Shown here piece after piece: positions 56,201 to 64,000 of a stretch of DNA of 64,000 nt (position 1 is the first letter of the stretch; every line of letters begins with the position of its first letter). Position numbers and translations under genes: made by a program. The notes under the pieces were generated by a model. The model ran no database searches and was not told where the DNA came from. It saw only the letters and a program-made list of their open reading frames with translations. The DNA comes from Nectonema munidae (taxonomy: Eukaryota > Nematomorpha > Nectonematoida > Nectonematidae), in NCBI GenBank assembly GCA_030549495.1, contig JAUIRK010000129.1, positions 479,221 to 543,220 of the forward strand. The letters run 5' to 3'.

Positions 56201-59200
56201 ATTGAATATCGCTCTTGATGAACTGCAGGGCTCTGAGAAGTCCCTGTCTAGCTGTTGCTGAATACGTGGAAGGTGTGGTTTCATCATCACTCTCTGAAGT
56301 GTCACTATCTTCTGTTGTATATGGTGTTCTTAGGAATATCATTTCTTCCTCTGTCACCTTTTTTCCTCTCTCGGTAGCTGTGTTAATATTTCCGTGTTAT
56401 GTTGCTCTCATAATTGCTTCAATTACTTTTCACTCTCAATTAATACTAAGAAAGGTCGCATAGAATCGCCTTTTTTCATACGCTTTTTTTAGTTAGAAAA
56501 TTTTCAAGGCGCAATATTTTAAGACATTAAATATTTTTTAGTATTTAGGTTAAATTTAATAAAATATGTGAATTAAAATAATTCAATTTTTTACCTTGAT
56601 GGTCCACAGGCGTTTTAGAAAACCCCTGAGATAAAGTCTGAAAAACTTTCAGAAAAACTGAAGTTTTGCATCTATCTTATAATAAAGATTTAAAAGAGTT
56701 TTATTTAAAAAAAAATTAGCTTTCCAAGTGTTAAATGCGTGCCATAAAAAATAATATATGATTGGTCTGTTAGATTAACTCTACTGGTAGCTCTCTGGCA
56801 AAACTCTACTGGACAAAGTGCGAAGCAAAGAGATTAGAAGAATGACAGGGGTGGAAGATATAGAGCAGTATTTGGAAGAGCATAGACTCCGTTGGCTAGG
56901 ACACTTAGAGAGAATGGATCCACAAAGATTAACGAAGAGACTATGGGATGAAAACATCACTGGACAAGCGAGGAGAGGGAGACCGAAAAAAAGATGGGAA
57001 GATGCTGTTAAAGAAGACATGAAGAAAAGGAACCTGAAGATTGAAGATGCTGAAATGAAAGGAAGATGGAGACGTCGCTGCAAATTCAAGGTCGACCTTG
57101 GCTCGCCAGGACAAAGACCTGCTCATTAGAGCGAATGGATGATGATGATGGTCTGTTGGATTAACAAATTATACAGGGAGGCGTGAGAGCATTTGGTTTG
57201 TCAAAATTAGTTAGAGTCAATATTGTATCGGATAGCGGTTTCTGAATAATCAAGTATCGGATAAACGAGGTTTGATTGTATTACCAATGAGTCAGCTTTT
57301 TCATTAGTTTTTCAGAAGACACACATTTTTGACCTTCGAACATCAATTACTGAATCGGCTGAACCAAGAATTCTCTTCCCCAAATATTTACAAAAGAGAT
57401 CGTTTTTAGAGTCATGGTATAAAATCGTCACTTATAGCATATCTCTCAATAAGGCATTTTGTTACGTAAGCAGTTGTTTCAGTACTAGATCATGCAAATC
57501 TGAAAGGGCATTTATGACTATCGGTATGAATAACTCGTGAAAAGCAATAACGAGGAACAAAGGCTTTATTACATGCGATGGCTAGTGATCACTGTCTCTC
57601 TATGTCCAAATGGGAAAGTCTAAAACAAAAAATCTTGCCTAGTTCTATTCATTCAATTTTAAATCCGGTTTGCTAGTCTATTTTCGTCAAAAACCTGAAC
57701 TATTTGAAATTTTTTGAATTTGAAATGTCATATCGCTGGCTAATTAAACTGCTGATTCACCGAACTGTGGTAAATGAATTTATCAAACTGATGATAGCTA
57801 TAAATCCTAATTTCAGAGAAATGCATGCTGAGTTTATGAAAAACTGCAAATCTCCAAATTATTTGTCTTCACGATCATGTCAAGAATTTATTCTAGCCCA
57901 AAGCATTATTCACGTGATTAGAGACGAAATTGAAGAATCGGGAATGAACTCAATCCTAATAGATCAGTGTAAAAATAATAGCGGACATGAAGAAATATCA
58001 GTTTGTTTTTACTTTGACTCTATCATATATGAATGATTTGGTTCGCTTGTTGAGCAAGAAGGAGGGTTGCGATCACAATTATAAACAAAATATTTTGATT
58101 TATCGCTGCAGTTATTCGTGGGTATGGTGGGATTGGAGGCTGAGAGTGCAAGTGTAATGTCAGGTAATAATGGTGGTGTGTTCAATGGACAAAAATTCTT
58201 TTTGAGGATGAGCCCCTCTGCTTGATGTGTACTTCAATGCTATATGATAGTCTAAATGGTGGCAGGTCAATTAGACCTTATCCGCGTCTGGACAATTGAC
58301 ATCAAGATTCTTATTTTTAACGCCAAATTGTCCCCAAACCTTCTAAATGTATAAATTACACCAGTTAAAACCTGTTTGTAGAAGAGATATAAATCTATTT
58401 GAAACAAGTGATAATATTAGTAAATTATTCTTCTATCCTAATCATCATCATGTAATGTCAGAGAGACGTTATGAATGTGTAAAATGTTCTCACAATTGTA
58501 TCTAGTTTTCAGACATATGAGCCCAGTTTGAAAGAAATGAAGATTTTTTAGTATTATAGATAAGGCTAGTTCAAGATTATCTTGGGACACAAAAGTAAAA
58601 TTTATAGGAGAGGGGGGGGTATAAACAGACTAAAGAGTGGGGGTCTTGTCTCTAAAATGGTTAAATAGCACGGGTTTTCCCATTGCATTAATCTGGTTTA
58701 TTTAAAATCAGAAGTGAACAGAATAAATAAGCTTGTTTTTGTTTTCAATATAAAATTCATTGTAATATTTCGTAACAAATTAACAAGACCACGTGCATTA
58801 AAATGTCTCAAAATTGGCATTTTTCGATAGTTTTAACAAAATTATACCAGGAAAGTTGTGTAAAAAGTTATGCATTGAAGTCCATCCATAACGACAGGGA
58901 AGGGGGCAAGTCCATTGAGATATTATACGCTTTCCATTAATCCAACCCTTCTCCCCTGAAATAAGGTTTAGTCCTACCCTATGTTGAGAGTCTTACGACC
59001 GGCCTACTAACCTCTAATAATTATAATTTTACCTGAAGTGGAAACAATTTTGAAAAGTGAATGCAAGTGGACATCTTTTTTTGGAGTTGAATGAGAGATA
59101 AATAAGTTATTGAATTTATTAAGTAGTCCATTATTACTTTCTAAAATTATTCAATAAAGGATATTAAAAATTAGTTAACGATAAGAGAAAATAAAAGAAA

Positions 59201-59672
59201 AACGCTTTTCAAAATCATCTTCAATCGCTTGTAAAGATGCTACTGACAGAAGAGTGTTTTCAAGACAGGATAAAAAGAGTTCCAAATCTTTAATTAAAGG
59301 AAAGTAAAACGGTGCAAATTGTATGCCATCTTTCCCAATCAAAATCATTTCGCATTCTTTAGCTTAATCGCATATGAAACAGCAGTGAATTAAAAAAAGT
59401 ATAAATTTATGTACGAATTTGATGACAGTGTATGTAGAGAATTTCAATTAACGGTATAGAAATAGTTTCATTCCAGTTGAATCGAAATCTTTATAAAAAG
59501 TCAAGTTTTTTAAATATGTAAAGACAGAAGAGTTAAGGCACTTGTTGGAAGAATGACTATTTATTTCATTTGGTAGAATGAGTTTATTAGGGGTCCATCG
59601 CAAGAAAAAAGCATCTTCACAATCGGTATTATGCAAAGACATGTAGCCGGGTATCTTCGAAGCCTGACCATT
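44239..59672 (-). CDS. SGSM: SGSM/RUTBC-type RabGAP with TBC domain, 5' incomplete
   Basis: Ten exons join in phase: 59672-59542, 59488-59415, 59356-59180, 48492-48349, 48284-48130, 48078-48010, 46739-46595, 45967-45830, 45768-45671 and 44907-44239 (stop). Together they are 1,800 bp, 599 residues plus stop. The N-terminal part is the PH-like domain ('KIPGYMSLH', 'LRWTPNKLI', 'ILYIHCHQ', 'DGIQFAPFYFP', 'FLSCLENTLL'). Next come 'MKYQIINRNFFGW' and 'NGGVQEDIRKEVWPFLMGVY'. The TBC core has the arginine finger 'ILKDVLRCDRNYW' and the glutamine finger 'GYSQGMCDL', and ends 'FTDVIKFFNDQAEKHD'. SGSM1/2 (nematode TBC-8) act on Rabs and bind RAP; the GAP residues suggest activity is kept. The linker before the TBC core is far shorter than in vertebrates. 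The RUN domain is upstream and was not found. Which SGSM paralogue it matches is not resolved. Confidence 0.93.
44910..46590. other. SGSM introns without recognised repeats
   Basis: Introns between exons 46739-46595, 45967-45830, 45768-45671 and 44907-44239. The sequence between these exons is AT-rich and shows no transposon ends or coding similarity. Confidence 0.4.
46846..47274. mobile_element. Degraded hAT-type MITE with a nested TTAA MITE
   Basis: The left end is CAGGGGCGCTACCAGGAAA and the right end is TTTCTGGTTGCACTATTG, an imperfect inverted pair. Inside, about 46988-47107, is a TTAA-type MITE that starts CCGGTTATAGACC and ends 'gtcgttaacggg', related to the cleaner copy at 48636-48758. 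It lies in an SGSM intron. Confidence 0.5.
47687..47810 (-). mobile_element. TTAA MITE ('cgtctgctt' family), copy f
   Basis: In reverse orientation it has the ends 'ccatttgagcaccagcg' and 'ctggtcgtcaaagg' and the arms 'aaatgaaaatcgtctgc' and 'aagaaggcgattagtc'. TTAA survives on one side (47807-47810). It lies in an SGSM intron. Confidence 0.6.
48636..48758. mobile_element. TTAA MITE, CCGGTTATCG subfamily
   Basis: A 115-bp element (48640-48754) with TTAA on both sides starts CCGGTTATCGATGTCGAC and ends GGCCGATAACGGG. It shares 'gacgatat' arms with the other TTAA MITEs and is ~80% like 46988-47107. It is just upstream of SGSM exon 48492-48349, within the 10.7-kb intron. Confidence 0.75.
48759..49363. 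other. Intron DNA, no feature supported
   Basis: AT-rich SGSM intron sequence between the TTAA MITE and the transposon at 49364. No motif or repeat was recognised. Confidence 0.4.
49364..51720 (+). mobile_element. DNA transposon with TGTACA-flanked ends, transposase broken ('RARWMAK' family)
   Basis: Ends read TGTACACTAGGGTCTTCCAA (49364) and, on the other strand, TGTACAGTAGGGTGTCCCAA (51720). TGTACA is a palindrome, so it may be target duplication or part of the repeat. Plus-strand blocks are 'MAITRKNRFVFAVG' (49682), 'SYVTKKIRFIYEKHETLMKN' (~49900), 'RDDYLELLKLRLAFLGG' (~50700), 'GAYNRARWMAKCIYCLKIFL' (~50795), 'FKRHLWYLSE' (~51060) and 'LKVVNDLCERVVSLVTTFN' (~51330). I recall this arrangement as a multi-copy protein family of invertebrates without being able to name a superfamily. 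Several stops and frame changes break it. It sits in the large SGSM intron. Confidence 0.75.
52311..55334 (+). mobile_element. Tigger (pogo-type) transposon, degenerate
   Basis: The left end 'CAGTTTATCCCATTGAAACC' and the right end (minus: 'ctagtgtataacacctcg') are diverged copies of the Tigger inverted repeat, followed by 'atagtgaaca'-type sequence. The transposase starts at ATG 53480: a CENP-B-like N-terminus ('SLKQKLNVLHE', 'RALADKF'), 'WFVAARSKHILITG' in the second DNA-binding region, then DDE residues in 'DADETGIFY', 'LFVDNASSHY' and 'VKDAIFWISQAWAEV'. A frame change near 53680 and a deletion of about 28 codons between 'ERITC' and 'LKGFKNF' inactivate it. The C-terminus ends at 54872. 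Location: the 10.7-kb SGSM intron. Confidence 0.88.
55335..55944. other. AT-rich intron DNA, one weak MITE-like end
   Basis: 'ttaacccactaggtaccgc' at 55629 begins like a TTAA MITE, but no partner end follows. Nothing else is recognised. Confidence 0.35.
55945..58290 (+). mobile_element. Composite Tigger/hAT repeat, copy B (longest)
   Basis: Left part, on the minus strand: a Tigger-type C-terminal region ('TEEEMIFLRTPYTTEDSD' and 'GLLRALQFIKSDIQSH') and a Tigger terminal repeat at 57225-57285 ('aaacctcgtttatccgata' on the minus strand). Right part, on the plus strand: a hAT transposase fragment (57704-58200) with 'YRWLIKLLIHRTVVNEFIKL', 'YLSSRSCQEFILAQSI', 'VIRDEIEESGMNSILID' and 'SASVMSGNNGGVFN', like ZMYM1-type transposases. 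Copies A (15440-16310) and C (4934-6320) have the same order, so the two parts moved or were duplicated as one unit. A LINE fragment (56780-57148) is inserted here but absent from A and C. Confidence 0.65.
56763..57165 (+). mobile_element. LINE 3' fragment with 17-bp target duplication
   Basis: The fragment 56780-57148 encodes the C-terminal tail of a LINE ORF2: 'EIRRMTGVEDIEQYLEEHRL', 'RWLGHLERM' and 'GQARRGRPKKRWEDAVKEDM'. It ends in (GAT)n. It is flanked by 'tggtctgttagattaac' (56763-56779) and 'tggtctgttggattaac' (57149-57165), 16 of 17 identical. The frame is open for 103 codons, so the insertion is fairly young. Its host is composite repeat copy B. Confidence 0.9.
58291..59179. other. 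SGSM intron DNA between composite repeat and exon
   Basis: It includes a poly-G run at 58611 with G-rich flanks and otherwise unremarkable AT-rich DNA. No coding or repeat call is supported. Confidence 0.4.
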
Positions 59673-60002
59673 CTAGAAATTGAAAACGTAAAGTATAAGG
59701 AATTATAAGTAACTATGAATTTTCGTTTTTTTCTATGCCGTGCCCTGCTAACGTAAAAGGAAGGGAAAAGATAGAAGTTAAGATCCTTAAATATATTAGT
59801 AAAGTGTTTTTTTGCAAAGTATTGACACATATTTTGATTCATAATAATGAACTTAAATCTAATCAATGCATGTAGTTAACAATAATGCGTGAGTTGGCGT
59901 ATGTAAAATCTCAACATTACAACTTCACGGTTTATAGCTGGGAAAAGGGGGCAAGGATTGTACCTTTTTGATAAGAACACTCTACGGTACATTTACTCTC
60001 AA

Positions 60003-60070
60003 CAGTGGTTCCCAATCCCGTGGTCACGAAGACAAATGGGGTTAGCAAGGGACATTATGGGGTCTGGAAG
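60003..60070 (+). repeat. hAT-like terminal sequence CAGTGGTTCCCAA
   Basis: 'CAGTGGTTCCCAATCCCGTGG' matches the start of many hAT elements, after 'tactctcaa'. No inverted partner (TTGGGAACCACTG) occurs later in the window. It may be the left end of an element that includes the remnants at 60540-61436 or 62560-64000. Confidence 0.45.
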
Positions 60071-60539
60071 ACAAAAATAATTAAATTATTTAGCAGTTAA
60101 CATCGAACTGCCACAGAGCAACAATAAAAATTTTGTTTTCTGTTGCATGAAATGTTTTAACACACATATATGTAATTTTCATTACAGGTTCCAAAAATAA
60201 TGTTATTTTTTGCTGCATGCTCTAGTTTATTTTTCCAATTTGCCATTGAATTATATTTAAATAATATTAAGTCTTAGGTAAACTATTTTAATTATTTTTA
60301 CTTAAATTAAATATTATTTAGATAAGATATTCGTAAAATATCAGTGATTTTTTTGAACTTTATAATTATTCTTTCAAAATTAATTTTTAAATAACAATAT
60401 ATTTGCTGCTGTTCCAATTGAACATTTGAAAAGAAGTCATAACGACATCAAACTCATTATTGACGAATAAAAAGATTCCCACTATAACTGGATAATTTGT
60501 ACCGATCTAAAATGGTTAATTTTTTTCTTGATCAACGGA

Positions 60540-61436
60540 GGTTTTACAAAGTTTCCTTGCTTTCTCTGTATGTAGGAGTGTCGAACCAAAGATCAACACT
60601 GGATATGTGAGAAATAGCATATTCAAGACACTCTTAAGGGAGGCATGCCAAACGTTGCAAATGATCCCATCGTGCCAAAAGAAAAATCATTTTTTCCACC
60701 AAAAAAATTTAGTAGAAAATGAAACAATTTGTAAAGGCGCTGAGCTTAATAGTGATGCTTTCAAGATCTAGGAGCCACTTTTCAAGCTTTGTTACATTAG
60801 AAAATTAAAGCGGGTATATTCGATGGTCCACAAATCCGTTCTCTTGTCAAAGATGCGGAATTTGTTAGAAAGATGGTTAAAAGAGAGAATGTTGCTTGGC
60901 TATCGTTTATGGCAGTCATAGAAAATTTTCTTTGAACAGATAACTATAAAGAACTGGTATCAATAATGTTGCTTATATTTTGTGAACTAAGATGCAATAT
61001 GAGTGTAAAACTTCATTTTTGAATCTTGATGACTTTCCTGATAATCTTGGATCTGTAGGCTAAGAATTGGGGGTGGTTTTCCCAAGATTTAATAAGAATG
61101 GAAGAACGCTATCAAGGAGGTTTGAATAAGCATACGATGACAGACTACTGTTGGATAAAGAGAGATGAACATAATAAATTACATAATAGCAAGAGTTATA
61201 AGAAAAAATTCTTGACAAGTCAACATTGTATTGTTTTGGTTTCGCGCGTTTTGACTCGAATTCATACTAAACATATATACACAGATATAATCTATCAAGT
61301 TTACACATTACAATTTCAGAAATATGGGTATCATGAAGTTCTCTATAAAAAATGTGTCTATTATGCAGTCTACAATATTGCAAGAAAAGAAAAGATACCA
61401 ATAGAAAACATCTGTTATGTGAATAATCGACAATAA
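60540..61436 (+). pseudogene. Transposon-associated protein remnant ('MEERYQG...DYCW' family)
   Basis: Plus-strand blocks in family order: 'FPPKKFSRKMKQFVKAL' (~60695), 'KLKAGIFDGPQIRSLVKDAE' (~60805), 'CNMSVKLHF' (~60995), 'NWGWFSQDLIRMEERYQGG' (~61065) and 'YCWIKRDEHNK' (~61147), ending at a stop at 61436. I recall this protein as multi-copy and repeat-associated in arthropods; its biochemical role is unknown to me. Frame changes and stops between the blocks show that it is dead. The last 112 codons are open. Confidence 0.65.
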
Positions 61437-62559
61437 AAGATACACTTTATTTTTCTATTATATGATACTCTTTCTCTTCTTTGATTTTTCTAAAAGTGAC
61501 ACCCACAGGCACTCACCCACTTTTTACGGAACAATTGACTCACATCATTCTAATATTTAACAATTTGTTGTTATATTGCTCTTGCCTTTCCCCATCCAAA
61601 ATAAATATGTCTTCAAAGAGAAAAGCTACAACTAATTCTAAAAGGTGAGAAGAAACTATCGTTTTGCTCCAATAATTGCCAAAAAACCCCCAGAGAAGTA
61701 AGATACATATTTATATCAGTATTTAAAAAATTTAAAACATGGTATAATATATACTAGCTTGGGTCCATAAAAAATCACCTTAGAAAAAATGGTGCGTATA
61801 AGTATGTTTCAACTATTTTGAAACTAACCCCCAAACTAATTCTAACCTGAAATTTAATTCTATTTTCTAAAGGAGTTTTTTCTAAGGGGGGTTTTCATTT
61901 GATTGTTTGCCACATGCTAATAAGATTCAGTGTGTTATATTTCTAATAAAGAAAAGCTTTCCTAATTATTGAGTTTTCTATTTTTTAAAGGAGTTAATTG
62001 TAGCTACTTTGGGAATGTAGTTAGTTGAATAATTTGACGAGTACAAGATATGCCTACTTGCTCCAGATTGGATTGGCTCAGACGCTTTTTTTACCCAGAA
62101 TTTCTGTCTATAATCTTTTTTCTAAGAAAAACAGTACCATTCACAAACTAAATTTATTCTAAATAATTTATAAATGTATTTGATTAAAATTTTTTTCCTA
62201 AAAGCTTTCTACTCCATAAAAGGAAATTTGCACTTTTACTAATTATTTGTATAATAAAAAGTTCATTCTTTAATTTTATTCAATTTTTTCAGCCTTTTTT
62301 GATGGTTGTATTTTTATTTTGCGTTTTTGCAACGTTCCACCCTAGATAGAGTCTACCAATTTATATTTTTACCAAACAATAATGAATAAATGTTTTTGAA
62401 ACGGAGTAGAGTCGCAATAATTATTACGAGCCCGGATTCCGACTTCTTCTCAAAAGATCCTTCAGGCCCATTTAAGAGCGAAAACTTGTCTGACGAAACA
62501 TAAAGGAACATTATTGTTATCTAAAGCATCATAAGAGTTAAATTTATATATTTTTTAGG
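61437..62559. other. AT-rich DNA, possible 5' part of the hAT gene
   Basis: 'ATGTCTTCAAAGAGAAAAGC' at ~61605 followed by a GTGAGA donor, and 'ttttttag' at 62553-62560 before 'GAAACAATC', could be a first exon and intron of the hAT gene downstream. This is weak. Nothing else is seen. Confidence 0.3.
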
Positions 62560-64000
62560 GAAACAATCAAAAGATTTTATCAATATACAAATGCAGATGA
62601 TCTTGGTTTAAAAGACGGAGGGAGAGCCTATTCAACCCAATATTCAACAAAGATAATCCGATTTACTTTGGAATCAAAGTCAGGGATTTTAAAAGTTCTT
62701 GGTTTAAACATAGACCGTGGCTTGGAATATTCAAGTGGACAAAAATTGCTGCGTTTTGTTTTTGTTGCCGAAATTTTCATTTAAAATAAAAAATAGTTAA
62801 AAGAATTTCATTAGCATATGATTCAATAATTGGAAACATGCTTTAAGAGATTTTGATAAGCATGAAAAAGTCATTGCCATGTAGAATCCTTCAAAAATTG
62901 AATAGAAAATACAAAAAGACCATGAAAAAGGCCTTTCAATAAGCACCATTTCGAATGAATCACATCTTGAAAAAAACAGTTTTTACTTTTTTAATTCAGG
63001 CCCGTAACCAACATAATATGAAGAGTTTTTTTAATTTAAACTTGCTAGTTCATAACAGTAATATTGCTTACAAATCCTCAAATTTTTGGAAATTTATTGG
63101 TATACTTTAAAAGGGAAAAGGGAGTTCATTCGGACCTTCAGCCCTGATTACAGGTCTGCTATTTATATTTATATTTTGTATTCATTATTTAGATACTATA
63201 TAAAATCTATTTTTGATAACAAACGAGTTGTCTTTCCGTGGTGATAATGAACATTTGCAAAACTTAGAGACAGATTCTGAAATTCAACCTAATGGACTTT
63301 TTGAACTTATTTAAATACACAGTGAAAAAAGATGCAAAAGCTTTTTTTGAGGTTTACAATTTTAAATATTCAAGTTCATATATAATATAAGGTATAATAT
63401 ATTAAAAAATATCAATTTACAATCATATTTTTATTAGATCTTATAAAACAGTTCCCAAAAATGCAAAATACACATCTCCTCAAGTACAAAAAATCAATTT
63501 TTAGACGTTTAGCAGATTGTAGTAATTTAAAAAATCGTCGAAGAAATATGTAAATTTTTTGTGCCTTATGGCAGACGGTACTAGAGATGTCGAAAGTAAT
63601 GAAAACATTTTCTATACTAAGCTTTTTAAACTAATGAACAAACTTTATTAATTAGTATATCGTTTTTTATGTTTTTGCGTTATATAAAGAAGCCAGTTAA
63701 AGAAAAAATTTGATTGTGGCCTGGAACAAACAGTTGATTTAAAAATCAGAAGCCCCTTGCTACTTTAGAACAAACTGAAGATCAACTCAAACAAAATAAT
63801 TGCTCAATGCTATGATGAAGCTAATATTATGCCAAGTAATATTAAAGAACTTTAATTTAGATGGAATTCTTATTATTTTGATTTTATGAAAAATGGGGTT
63901 CAAACTATAATATCAAGAAAGTTAAAGAGATACATTCCTTATATTCATTGCTTCAGTCACCAAATTCATCTTGCTATAGTGAAGTCACTTTCAATTAATA
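62560..64000 (+). pseudogene. hAT transposase remnant, ZMYM1-like, cut by window end
   Basis: Plus-strand pieces follow hAT order with a TTF-type N-terminus: 'GEPIQPNIQQ' (~62620), 'GLEYSSGQKLLRFVFVAEIF' (~62720), 'FNNWKHALRDFDKHEKVI' (~62823), then after an inserted MITE 'FFVLMADGTRDVESNENI' (~63558), 'IIAQCYDEANIMPSN' (~63797) and 'LKRYIPYIHCFSHQIHLAIV' (~63920). The catalytic Asp of 'ADGTRD' and the 'C..H..HL' pattern are visible. Stops and frame changes are frequent. The C-terminal half lies beyond the window. Confidence 0.75.
62999..63153. mobile_element. Degraded MITE (CAGGCCCGTAACC) inside the hAT remnant
   Basis: The left end CAGGCCCGTAACCAACA and the right end ATTACAGGTCTG are decayed versions of the termini at 3722-4040 (CAGGCCCGTAGCC). 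The segment separates two blocks of the hAT remnant. No clear target duplication remains. Confidence 0.5.

Noticed and set aside
56941-57126. Minus-strand frame opposite the LINE fragment
   Set aside because: Antisense shadow of the LINE ORF2 tail, whose plus-strand reading has a clear family pattern.

Overview
The window looks like nuclear DNA of an AT-rich, repeat-rich arthropod. A parasitic copepod such as a sea louse is my best guess. That rests on recalled transposon families and on signs of spliced-leader use, not on a decisive marker. There are no operonic prokaryotic genes, rRNA genes, CRISPR arrays or convincing free-standing tRNA genes. I saw no LTR retroelement, Polinton or other virus-derived element.

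Four host genes can be built from splice sites whose reading phases agree. (1) On the minus strand, 14409 to 1203, six exons encode two complete DM13 domains and a hydrophobic C-terminal tail; the 5' end is not found. (2) On the plus strand, 42309-43817, one exon encodes the mitochondrial tRNA-modifying GTPase GTPBP3/MnmE. (3) Immediately downstream, 43866-44199, is a small two-exon gene of unknown function. A splice acceptor lies 8 nt before its ATG, and the GTPBP3 poly(A) signal only about 40 nt further up, which suggests a two-gene operon resolved by trans-splicing. (4) On the minus strand, 59672 to 44239, ten exons encode the SGSM-type (RUTBC) RabGAP from its PH-like region to the end of its TBC domain. 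This gene ends 39 bp from gene 3, tail to tail.

Layout: 1-14.4 kb is the DM13 gene, with SINEs, MITEs and decayed hAT/Tigger pieces in its introns. 14.4-42.2 kb is a graveyard of transposons. It holds unassigned transposase remnants, a minisatellite, two LINEs, an OTU-protease pseudogene, and a piggyBac element (30419-36829) split by a 4.4-kb TTAA-flanked element. That inserted element carries two ~150-bp tandem arrays and a third, smaller TTAA MITE. A compact 0.86-kb copy of the same element at 40262-41126 is inserted in another dead transposase. 42.2-44.2 kb is the compact gene pair. 44.2-59.7 kb is the SGSM gene, whose 10.7-kb intron contains a TIR transposon with TGTACA at both ends, a Tigger element and a composite repeat with a LINE tail inside. 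59.7-64 kb holds two more transposase remnants.

TTAA-targeting (piggyBac-like) elements and hAT-like elements with 8-bp target duplications dominate the mobile DNA. Several nestings give a relative order of insertion, including one filled site with a matching empty site in the same window.
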